From NCBI GenBank assembly GCA_030697365.1, contig JAUYQH010000139.1, positions 1 through 64,000 on the forward strand: a DNA stretch of 64,000 nucleotides, read 5' to 3'. The first letter of the stretch is position 1. Every line of letters starts with the position of its first letter. The stretch is from Novosphingobium sp. (GTDB lineage: Bacteria; Pseudomonadota; Alphaproteobacteria; Sphingomonadales; Sphingomonadaceae). Shown here piece by piece: positions 7,918 to 15,544 of the stretch. The notes below the pieces were generated by a model. The model did not search any database. It was not told the origin of the DNA and saw nothing but the letters and a program-made list of their open reading frames with translations. Both the position numbers and the translations under genes were made by a program.

Positions 7918-9422
7918 GCGAATACCGCATCGAAGGCGCCACGGGCGCGTGGGAGGTCGTGGTCGGCCTCGAAGTCCATGCCCAGGTCACCAGTCACTCC
8001 AAGCTGTTCTCGGGCGCTTCGACCAAGTTCGGGGCCGAGCCCAACTCGCAGGTCAGCCTCGTCGATGCGGCGATGCCCGGGATGCTGCCCGTGCCCAACC
8101 GCGAGTGCATCCGCCAGGCGGTGCGCACCGGGATGGCGATCGAGGCGCAGATCAACAAGTGGTCGCGGTTCGATCGCAAGAACTACTTCTACGCCGATCT
8201 GCCGCAGGGCTACCAGATCAGCCAGCTCTACCATCCGATCGTGGGCGAGGGTTCGATCGACGTGGTGCTGGACGACAAGGATCCCGAAAACAGCATCAAG
8301 ACCATCGGGATCGAGCGGATCCACGTCGAGCAGGACGCGGGCAAGCTGATGCACGATCAGCACCCCACGATGAGCTACGTCGATCTCAATCGTAGCGGCG
8401 TTGCGCTGATGGAGATCGTCAGCCGTCCCGATATGCGCTCGCCGGCCGAGGTGGGGGCGTACTTGCGCAAGCTGCGCAGCATCCTGCGCTACGTCGGGTC
8501 GTGCGACGGCAACATGGAAGAAGGCTCGATGCGCGCCGACGTCAACGTCAGCGTGCGCAAGCCCGGCGGCGAACTGGGCACCCGCACCGAAACCAAGAAC
8601 GTCAATTCGGTGCGCTTCGTGATGGCGGTGGTCGAACAGGAAGCCAGGCGTCAGGTCGGGGTGATCGAGGACGGCGGCAGCATCGTCCAGGAAACCCGGC
8701 TCTACGATCCCGACCGCAACGAGACCCGCTCGATGCGGAGCAAGGAAGACGCGCACGACTATCGCTATTTCCCCGATCCCGACCTGCTCCCCCTTGAGCT
8801 CGACGAGGCGTTTCTCGCCGAATGCCGCGCGAGCCTGCCCGAGCTGCCCGACGCCAAGCGGCATCGCTACGAGAACGCGCTGGGGCTGAGCCCTTACAAC
8901 GCGGGAGTGCTGACCGCCGAAGTCGAGACCGCGCGCTGGTTCGAGGCGCTGCTCGCCGCGACCTCCGCCAAGGCCGGCAAGCCTGAGGCCGAAGTCGCCA
9001 AGCAGGCGGCCAACTGGCTGATGTCGGAACTGTTCGGCGCGCTCAACCGCCTCGGCAAGAGCCTCGAGAACTCGCCCGTCTCACCAACCGCCGGGGCCGA
9101 GCTGCTCGGCCTCGTCGCCAAGGGGACGATCTCGGGCTCGATCGCCAAGCAGGTGCTCGAAAGGATGCTCGAGACCGGAGACGGGGCCGAAGCCATCGTC
9201 ACGCGCGAAGGCCTGACCCAGACCAGCGACAGCGGCGCGATCGAATCCGCGGTCGAAGCCGTCCTCGCCGCCAACGCCGACAAGGTCGAGCAGTACCGCG
9301 GGGGCAAGGAAGCGCTGTTCGGCTTCTTCGTCGGCCAGACGATGAAGGCGATGCAGGGCAAAGCCAACCCGCAAATGGTGAATGAGGTGGTGCGCGCGAA
9401 ACTGGGTGCTTCCACCGCGTAA
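7908..9422 (+). CDS. gatB: Asp/Glu-tRNA amidotransferase subunit B
   Basis: 504 aa. The N-terminal cradle has [20 protein letters not shown], then [19 protein letters not shown] and [13 protein letters not shown], all conserved in GatB, which activates the tRNA-linked carboxylate with ATP and transfers ammonia. A C-terminal YqeY-like helical domain (about residues 355-500) contacts tRNA. Three possible starts lie in a row, ATG 7908, GTG 7911 and GTG 7914; the ATG is chosen. The GTG at 7914 would give the more usual 4-bp overlap with gatA. Confidence 0.97.
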   Translation: MVVSEYRIEGATGAWEVVVGLEVHAQVTSHSKLFSGASTKFGAEPNSQVSLVDAAMPGMLPVPNRECIRQAVRTGMAIEAQINKWSRFDRKNYFYADLPQGYQISQLYHPIVGEGSIDVVLDDKDPENSIKTIGIERIHVEQDAGKLMHDQHPTMSYVDLNRSGVALMEIVSRPDMRSPAEVGAYLRKLRSILRYVGSCDGNMEEGSMRADVNVSVRKPGGELGTRTETKNVNSVRFVMAVVEQEARRQVGVIEDGGSIVQETRLYDPDRNETRSMRSKEDAHDYRYFPDPDLLPLELDEAFLAECRASLPELPDAKRHRYENALGLSPYNAGVLTAEVETARWFEALLAATSAKAGKPEAEVAKQAANWLMSELFGALNRLGKSLENSPVSPTAGAELLGLVAKGTISGSIAKQVLERMLETGDGAEAIVTREGLTQTSDSGAIESAVEAVLAANADKVEQYRGGKEALFGFFVGQTMKAMQGKANPQMVNEVVRAKLGASTA

Positions 9423-9483
9423 GTATCGCATTTCATTGGCGGTTCAGCAGTGGCATGGTCTGTGCGCGATCCGCTCGAATCGC

Positions 9484-10302
9484 ATGGGGCCAATGCCGAT
9501 GAGGCTGATGCTGTCAGGACTGCTTGGTGTCGCGCTGCTCGCTGCAAGCACGCCGCCCGCGCACGCCCAGTTCGGCGGCCCGAAGGCGGATGTTACCCGC
9601 CCGGGGTTCGTGTTGCCCGCAGGTGAAGTGCGGATACTGGTGTTCCGGCCCGAGATCTCGGTCGGATCGCAGACCACCGGGGGGATGAACGAACCCAACG
9701 CCGAATGGACGCGCACCGCGCGCGCCAACCTGCTTGCGGCGCTGGCCCGGGCGCCGGTCATGCAGGGCAACCGGGTGACCCTTGCCCCCGACACCGCCGC
9801 GCAGGCCAATCCGCTGCTCGACGATTACACCGCGTTGTTCAAGACCGTCGCGCAGGCCGCGTTCAGCCACAAGATGTTCCCCGGCAACCGCCTGCCGACC
9901 AAGAAGAGCGATTTCGACTGGACGCTGGGCGAGGGCGCGGCGGCGCTGAAGCCGCTCGGCGGGGACTATGGCCTGTTCTTCTTCACCTATGATTCCTACG
10001 GCTCTACGGGCCGCAAGGTCGCCCAAGTGCTGGGGCTGCTGCTCGGCGGCGGGCTGATCCCGGCGGGGGTCCACGTCGGTTACGCCGGGCTGGTCGACCT
10101 CAGGACCGGCGACCTCGTCTGGCTCAACGCCGACACCGGGATCGGCGGCGATCCGCGCGATGCGGCGGGGGCGGACAAGCGCATGGCGCAACTGCTCGAA
10201 GACTTTCCGAAGAAGGCTGGCGCTGGCCCGACCGGAACGGTCAAGGTCGATGTCCCACCCGAGAAGGAGTCCGAACAGACCAAGGGCGAGCCGCAGCCAT
10301 GA
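9484..10302 (+). CDS. exported protein of unknown function, first gene of M48 cluster
   Basis: About 272 aa. It starts with a Sec signal peptide (MRLMLSGLLGVALLAASTPP, cleavage likely after AHA-Q). The mature protein contains GEVRILVFRPEISVGSQTTG and a glycine-rich hydrophobic stretch (VLGLLLGGGLIPAGVHVGYA), followed by VDLRTGDLVWLN. The second feature is reminiscent of lipoprotein-like envelope proteins, but I recognise no named family. Starts at 9484, 9493 and 9499 all keep the signal peptide. Its stop overlaps the M48 protease start by 4 bp (ATGA), which argues for shared expression and possibly a shared complex in the periplasm. Confidence 0.8.
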   Translation: MGPMPMRLMLSGLLGVALLAASTPPAHAQFGGPKADVTRPGFVLPAGEVRILVFRPEISVGSQTTGGMNEPNAEWTRTARANLLAALARAPVMQGNRVTLAPDTAAQANPLLDDYTALFKTVAQAAFSHKMFPGNRLPTKKSDFDWTLGEGAAALKPLGGDYGLFFFTYDSYGSTGRKVAQVLGLLLGGGLIPAGVHVGYAGLVDLRTGDLVWLNADTGIGGDPRDAAGADKRMAQLLEDFPKKAGAGPTGTVKVDVPPEKESEQTKGEPQP

Positions 10303-11510
10303 GCGTGCTTCATCACACCATGGCGCTGCTGGCGGGGGTCTCGCTGCTCGCCACCCCGCTCGCCGCCGCGCCCGCGAGCAAGCCGGCTACGGCTAAAGTT
10401 GTCCTGCCCCTTCCCAGCGCGGCCGGGTACCGCCCGCAGGACAAGCTCGAGGAAGGGCTGTGGTTCGAAATGGACGAGCAGGAACGGCAGCTGCGCCAGT
10501 CCAAGTTCCTCGTCACCGACCCTGCGCTCAACCAGTACGTGCGGGGAGTGCTGTGCCGCACCGTCACCGAGGCGCGCTGCGCGGCGACGCGGCTGTACAT
10601 CGTCCGCACGCCCTATTTCAACGCGAGCATGGCCCCCAACGGGACCACGATCGTCTACACCGGGCTGTTCCTGCGGATGCGCGACGAGGCGCAGCTCGCT
10701 GCGGTGCTCGGCCACGAGTACGCCCATTTCGAACAGCGCCACACGCTGCGCCTGTTCAAGGATATCCGCGCCAAGACCGACGCGCTGAGCTGGCTCAGCT
10801 TCATTCCGATCCCCTATCTGGGGATGCTCAGCCAGATCGCGCTGATCGGCGGGATCTATTCGTTCAGCCGCGACATGGAGCGCGAGGCCGACGCCGGATC
10901 GCTGGTCGAGCTGGCGCGCGCCGGGTACGATCCGCGCCAGGCTTCGGCGATCTGGGAACAGCTCGGCGCGGAGAACGACGCCACCGCGAAAGTCCGGGGG
11001 CACAAGAGCCGCAAGGACAAGAACGGCGGGATGTTCGCGACCCATCCCAAGAGCACCGAGCGGATGCAGACGCTGCGCGACAAGGCCGCCGCCCTGGCGC
11101 TCACCGAGCCGGGGGCGAAGCGCGCCGCCGAGTATCGCGCCGCGCTCAAGGACTGGTGGCCCAAGCTGATCGACGACCAGATCAAGCTCCAGGACTTCGG
11201 CGGGACCGAGTATCTGCTCGGCACGCTGGCCGGGAGCGATGCGGCGGGCTGGACCCCCGAACTGCTCTACGCGAAGGGCGAGCTCTATCGCAGCCGCGGC
11301 GCGGCGGGCGATTTCGAACAGGCGGTTGCGGCTTACGAGGCGGCGATTGCGCAAGGCGGGGCGCTGCCCGAGACGTGGCGCGGGCTGGGGCTGGCGCGCT
11401 TGCGGCTGGGCCAGGCCGAGGCCGGTCGCGCGGCGCTGAAGGATTATCTGGGCAAGCGGCCCGATGCCGAGGATGCCCTGATCCTCGCGTCGATGGCGCA
11501 AGGGGCATGA
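10299..11510 (+). CDS. exported M48-family metalloprotease with C-terminal TPR-like region
   Basis: 403 aa. A signal peptide (residues 1-25) is followed by an M48 domain with the zinc motif HEYAH (His139, Glu140, His143) and the distal ligand Glu194 in SRDMEREADAGS. Family relatives include BepA/YfgC and LoiP, which degrade misassembled outer-membrane proteins. The region after about 310 has helical repeats typical of TPRs (LYRSRGAAGDFEQAVAAYEA), like BepA. It most likely performs periplasmic quality control of envelope proteins. It overlaps both neighbours by 4 bp, making it the centre of a three-gene operon of exported proteins. Confidence 0.9.
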   Translation: MSVLHHTMALLAGVSLLATPLAAAPASKPATAKVVLPLPSAAGYRPQDKLEEGLWFEMDEQERQLRQSKFLVTDPALNQYVRGVLCRTVTEARCAATRLYIVRTPYFNASMAPNGTTIVYTGLFLRMRDEAQLAAVLGHEYAHFEQRHTLRLFKDIRAKTDALSWLSFIPIPYLGMLSQIALIGGIYSFSRDMEREADAGSLVELARAGYDPRQASAIWEQLGAENDATAKVRGHKSRKDKNGGMFATHPKSTERMQTLRDKAAALALTEPGAKRAAEYRAALKDWWPKLIDDQIKLQDFGGTEYLLGTLAGSDAAGWTPELLYAKGELYRSRGAAGDFEQAVAAYEAAIAQGGALPETWRGLGLARLRLGQAEAGRAALKDYLGKRPDAEDALILASMAQGA

Positions 11511-12142
11511 GGATGCGCCTCCGCCTCGCCGCTGCCGCGCTGTTGCTCACCCCGCTCGCCGCCCCGCCCCCCGCCGCCGCGCAGTTCGTGTTTTCCACGC
11601 CGTGGAAAATCGTCCGCGCGGGCGAGGTGCGCAAGGTCGGCACCGACGAGATGCTGGTGACCGCGGTCGGCGACTGGAACCGCTCGACCCAGAGCCAGCT
11701 CAGGCGCAACGAGAGCTGGACCCAGCACGGGACCGGGCTCGACGACCTGGCGTTCTATGGTGGCATCGCCAAGGGCAAGCCGCTATTCCGCCAGCGCGAC
11801 AAGAAGAAGGACCCGCTGCCCAAGTTCGATCCGGCGATGCTCCCCACCGACATCGCCGAATGGTTCGAGAACTCGGCGCGGATCGCGCTGAACAGCGCGG
11901 TGTTCGATGTCGTCGCGGTGCGCCCCGCGACGCTGGCGGGGGCAAACGGGATCGAGATGGATTTCACTTATGCAAGCGAGGGGGACAACCTTGAGCGTCA
12001 AGGTACCGCCCGCGCCGCGGTGGTCGGTGGAAAACTGTATGTGATCAGCTACGATGCCCCGAAAATCCACTACTTCAGAGCGGGTCTGCCGACCGCGCTG
12101 GCGATCATGAATTCGGCGCGGGTGGTGGCGAAGGGGAAGTAA
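11507..12142 (+). CDS. exported protein of unknown function, third gene of M48 cluster
   Basis: 211 aa. It has a clear signal peptide (hydrophobic LAAAALLLTPLAAPPPAAAQ, cleavage before F-V-F). The mature part contains PWKIVRAGEVRKVGTDEMLV, DFTYASEGDNLERQGTARAA and a YVISYDAPKIHYF segment near the end, giving a mostly beta-strand pattern. I do not recognise a family. The ATG overlaps the M48 stop codon (ATGA); a second ATG two codons later is also possible. Given the coupling, a role as partner or inhibitor of the protease, or as a substrate adaptor, is a reasonable guess only. Confidence 0.8.
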   Translation: MRMRLRLAAAALLLTPLAAPPPAAAQFVFSTPWKIVRAGEVRKVGTDEMLVTAVGDWNRSTQSQLRRNESWTQHGTGLDDLAFYGGIAKGKPLFRQRDKKKDPLPKFDPAMLPTDIAEWFENSARIALNSAVFDVVAVRPATLAGANGIEMDFTYASEGDNLERQGTARAAVVGGKLYVISYDAPKIHYFRAGLPTALAIMNSARVVAKGK

Positions 12143-12174
12143 GCAGCAAACCCTGCGCCCACTCGATCTCCGTC

Positions 12175-12266
12175 GCCCCTGCGAAGGCAGGGGCCCGGAT
12201 GACCTCGCGTCCACGCGAACCGATCGCGGCCGGAGAGCTTATCCAGGCCCCTGCCTTCGCAGGGGC
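12175..12266. repeat. paired GAAGG-core palindromic repeat (copy 1)
   Basis: GCCCCTGCGAAGGCAGGGGCC occurs at 12175-12195, and its exact 21-base reverse complement at 12246-12266, separated by 50 bases. Each arm is itself a hairpin (CCCCTGC, four-base loop, GCAGGGG). It sits between two convergent genes, where it could fold as a large cruciform or double hairpin and act as a bidirectional terminator. Related pairs occur at 21077-21148 and 50475-50571. Confidence 0.85.
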
Positions 12267-12293
12267 GGCGGGTCCCTCTTTAGCTTGCGGGCC

Positions 12294-12593
12294 TCAACCC
12301 GCCCTTGTTCCGTTCATCGCCATCGCGCCAAAGGCGCCGGCGTTGATGGTGCCGGTCAGCGTATCGCCGTCGATCGTCGCATTGCCCTCCAGCGTCATCG
12401 GCATCGGCACGGTCATATCCATCTTCCAGGTCAGCGTGTTGCCGTCGACCTTGCCGTCCTTGACGTCCATCGATCCCATCGCTCCTGCATTCTGGCCGGT
12501 GAAGGTGTCGCCATCGACATTAACGGTGAACTTGGACTTCTGGTCGCCCATCGGGGTCTTGGTCACGCAATCGTAGGTTCCGGCAACGCTCAT
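12294..12593 (-). CDS. small conserved protein of unknown function
   Basis: 99 aa. The sequence is a regular run of beta strands: SVAGTYDCVTKTPMGDQKS, KFTVNVDGDTFTGQNAG, VDGNTLTWKMDMTVPM and ATIDGDTLTGTINAGAFG. It probably forms a small beta sandwich or lipocalin-like sheet in which each strand pair ends in DGD/DGN turns. There is no signal peptide, so it is presumed cytoplasmic. I recognise the pattern as one seen in sphingomonad genomes but cannot name a function. An AAACG-rich short leader separates it from the upstream M16 peptidase gene on the same strand (38 bp). Confidence 0.8.
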   Translation of the reverse strand: MSVAGTYDCVTKTPMGDQKSKFTVNVDGDTFTGQNAGAMGSMDVKDGKVDGNTLTWKMDMTVPMPMTLEGNATIDGDTLTGTINAGAFGAMAMNGTRAG

Positions 12594-12630
12594 CGTTTCT
12601 CTCCCGATGGGGTGGTGGTGGAGGCCCGTT

Positions 12631-15501
12631 TCAGTCGCTACCGACACGCGTGTCAACAGGCGCGTACTCGATGGGCAAGCCAAGGACCTTCAGCTGTGGG
12701 TCGATCACCTTGCGGTCGCCGACCACCACATAGACCAGATCGTCCGCCCCCAGATAAGTCATCGCCGCGGCATCGAGCGCCTTGGCGTCGAAGCCGCGGT
12801 AAAGTGCGGGCAATCGGGTGACGTAGTCGTCGGGCCGGCCAAGGCGATCGTTGAGGACGATTGCCGAGAGAATCTGCGCCATCGTCTCATAGCGGTTGGG
12901 CAGGCCGCGGATGTTGCCGTCGGTGACCCGCTGGAGTTCCTCGGCGTTGACCGGCTTCTGGCCGGTAGCGAGAGCCTTCATCTGGGCGATCAGCAGCTTG
13001 AGCGAATCGCCGGTGCGGTCGCTCTGCACCGGCGCGGTGATCGTGAAGCTGCGCCCGCCCAAGGGCCGCGGCACCGAGCTGCGCACGCCATAGCTCCACC
13101 CTTTGTCCTCGCGCAGATCCATGTTGAGGCGGCTGAGAAAGCCGCTGCCGAGCACTTCGTTGGCCAGATCGATGTCCTCGCCCCGCTGCCCGCCGGTAAC
13201 GGGCAGGACGCGTCCCGCCATGATCACCGATTGCGGCGAGTTGGGCCGGTCGATCACCACGATCCGGCTCTTCGGCGCCGGGACAGGCACGGTCAGGTTC
13301 TTGGCCGGCCTCGCCCCCGCGGGCGCCCGCCAGTTGCCGAAAGCCTGCTCGAGCCGCGGCAGCAGTTCGGCCATCGTCGTTTCGCCGACGACGGTGATCC
13401 GCGCGAGATCGGGGCGCAGCCAGGTGGCGTGAACGCTGCGCAGCGTCTCGGGGGTCAGTGCCGCGACGGCAGTAGGATCGCCCAGCCCGCTGGCGGGAAC
13501 GCCATAAGGGTGCGCGGGGCCGTAGATCAAAGGCTGAATCGCCCGGTTGGCGAGCCCGACTGGCGAAGCCTGTTCCTGCGCGATTTCCGCGAGACGCTGG
13601 CCCTTGAGCCGCGCGACCTGGTCGGGGGCGAACGCGGGGTTGCGCACCACGTCGGCCATCAGCGCCAGCGACGGAGCTAGGTTGGCGGACAGCGCCGACA
13701 GCATGATTGCGCTCGAATCGATGTTCGCGCCCGACGAGAGACTGGCGCCCAGCCGCTCCTGCTCCTCGGCGATGGCGATGCTGTCGCGCGTGTTGGTGCC
13801 TTCGTCGAGCAGTGTCAGCATCAGCGACTGGGTGCCCAGCGCGTCGCGCGGATCCGCGGCGTAGCCGGCGTCGAAGTTCAGGCTGACCAGAACTTTGGGG
13901 ATCGTCGTGCGCCGCGCGAAGGCGACCGGAATGCCGTTCGACAAGGTTGCGCGTTCGATCGCGGGGAACGCCAGCTCGCCGACCGGAGCGACCGGAGGGA
14001 AGCTGCGCTTGGGCCCGGTGGCGATCGGCGGCGCGGGTTTCTTTGCATCAGGCTTCGGCGGGGGGCTGGACGCCTCATCGCCCCACCCGCCCAGCTTGGC
14101 ACCATCGACGGTGCGCTCCCCGGGGACCACCGCCAGCTTGTAGGCGGGGCGGGTCAGCCATTTCTGCAAAGCGGCGCGGACTTCGCCGGGGGTGATCGAG
14201 GCGGCAGCGGCGAGGTCTGCCTTGTAGAACGCCGGATCGCCCGAATAGAGCAACCCCTCGGCCAGGGTTCCGCCTTTGCCGAGCACACCCTCGAGCTGGC
14301 CCAGCGTGCCCGAGACGTATTGCGTCGCGGCGCGGCGCAGTTCGTCGGCGGTCGGCCCTTCCGCGATCAGCTGGGCGATGACCTCGTCATAGCGCGCCTC
14401 GGCCCTGGCGCGGTCGACCCCGGGTTTCACGTCCATGGTGGCCTGGATGAACGCGACTTGCTCATGGTCCTGGGCATTGGCGGTGACCGCCACCGCCAGC
14501 TGCTCGCCGCGGACCAGCGTGTTGTCGAGCCGCGAACTCGACAGCCCGCCCAGCACGCTCATCCCCAGCTTGAGCGCCTGGGTTTCGCGATCGTTGAGCC
14601 CCGGCGCGCTCCACGCGCGGTAGAGGCGGGTGACCGGGACCTGATCCTTCAATTCCTCGCTGACCGGCGCCGCCAGCGTCACCGGTGCGGCGGCGGGGTT
14701 GGCGACCTTGGGTCCGGGCTTGATCGCGCCGAACCACTTTTCAACCAGCGGCCTCGCGGTTGCCGCGTCGATGTCGCCGGTCAACGCGAGGATCGCGTTG
14801 TTGGGGCCGTAGTTGTCGGTAAACCACTTGCGCACATCGCCGATGTCGGCGGCGTCGAGATCGGCCATCGAGCCGATGGTCGAGTGACGATAGGGGTGGC
14901 CGACCGGGAACAGCCCGTCGCCGATCTTGTAGTCGTCGAGGCCATAGGGCTGGTTGTCGCCCTGACGCTTCTCGTTCTGGACCACCCCGCGCTGCTTATC
15001 GAGCTTGTCCTGATTCACTGCGCCGAGCAGGTGGCCCATCCGGTCGCTTTCCATGAACAGCGCCAGATCGAGCGCGCCGGTCGGCACGGTCTCGATATAG
15101 TTGGTCCGGTCGTACCAGGTGCTGCCGTTGGTGGTGGTCGAGCCTGCGGCTTCGAGCGGGATATCGAAATTGGGCACGTTCTCGCTGCCGCCGAACATCA
15201 GGTGTTCGAACAGATGCGCGAACCCGGTGCGGCCCTTGGGCTCGTGCTTGGAGCCGACGCGGTAATAAGTGGTGACGCCCACGATCGGCGCCTTGCGATC
15301 GGTGTGGACAAGCACGGTCAGCCCGTTGGGAAGCGTGAAGCTCTCGTAGGGAATATCGACCGCGGCGACGAGCTGGGAGAGCGGCGCGGGTTCGGACGCC
15401 TGGTTCGTCATAGCCGGCGCGGCGGCTTGCGGCGTCGGGACCGAGGCGGCGCAGGCGGTGAGCGACAGGACGATGAGCGAAGTGGCGAATAAGCGGCGCA
15501 T
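12631..15501 (-). CDS. M16-family zinc peptidase, outer-membrane-type lipoprotein
   Basis: 956 aa, a fused two-half M16 (pitrilysin/insulinase) protein. A lipoprotein signal peptide ends in LTAC with the lipidated Cys17. The N-terminal half has the active-site motif HLFEH (His96, Glu99, His100) in FAHLFEHLMFGGSE; the C-terminal half lacks it and is presumably the structural partner. It likely degrades peptides in the periplasm. ATG 15501 is chosen because it starts the signal peptide directly; an upstream in-frame start would add 13 polar residues. It is followed by the small beta-rich protein gene. Confidence 0.92.
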   Translation of the reverse strand: MRRLFATSLIVLSLTACAASVPTPQAAAPAMTNQASEPAPLSQLVAAVDIPYESFTLPNGLTVLVHTDRKAPIVGVTTYYRVGSKHEPKGRTGFAHLFEHLMFGGSENVPNFDIPLEAAGSTTTNGSTWYDRTNYIETVPTGALDLALFMESDRMGHLLGAVNQDKLDKQRGVVQNEKRQGDNQPYGLDDYKIGDGLFPVGHPYRHSTIGSMADLDAADIGDVRKWFTDNYGPNNAILALTGDIDAATARPLVEKWFGAIKPGPKVANPAAAPVTLAAPVSEELKDQVPVTRLYRAWSAPGLNDRETQALKLGMSVLGGLSSSRLDNTLVRGEQLAVAVTANAQDHEQVAFIQATMDVKPGVDRARAEARYDEVIAQLIAEGPTADELRRAATQYVSGTLGQLEGVLGKGGTLAEGLLYSGDPAFYKADLAAAASITPGEVRAALQKWLTRPAYKLAVVPGERTVDGAKLGGWGDEASSPPPKPDAKKPAPPIATGPKRSFPPVAPVGELAFPAIERATLSNGIPVAFARRTTIPKVLVSLNFDAGYAADPRDALGTQSLMLTLLDEGTNTRDSIAIAEEQERLGASLSSGANIDSSAIMLSALSANLAPSLALMADVVRNPAFAPDQVARLKGQRLAEIAQEQASPVGLANRAIQPLIYGPAHPYGVPASGLGDPTAVAALTPETLRSVHATWLRPDLARITVVGETTMAELLPRLEQAFGNWRAPAGARPAKNLTVPVPAPKSRIVVIDRPNSPQSVIMAGRVLPVTGGQRGEDIDLANEVLGSGFLSRLNMDLREDKGWSYGVRSSVPRPLGGRSFTITAPVQSDRTGDSLKLLIAQMKALATGQKPVNAEELQRVTDGNIRGLPNRYETMAQILSAIVLNDRLGRPDDYVTRLPALYRGFDAKALDAAAMTYLGADDLVYVVVGDRKVIDPQLKVLGLPIEYAPVDTRVGSD

Positions 15502-15544
15502 GGACGACCCTTGGTTTCCGGAGTTACCGCTTCCTAGCAAGCCC

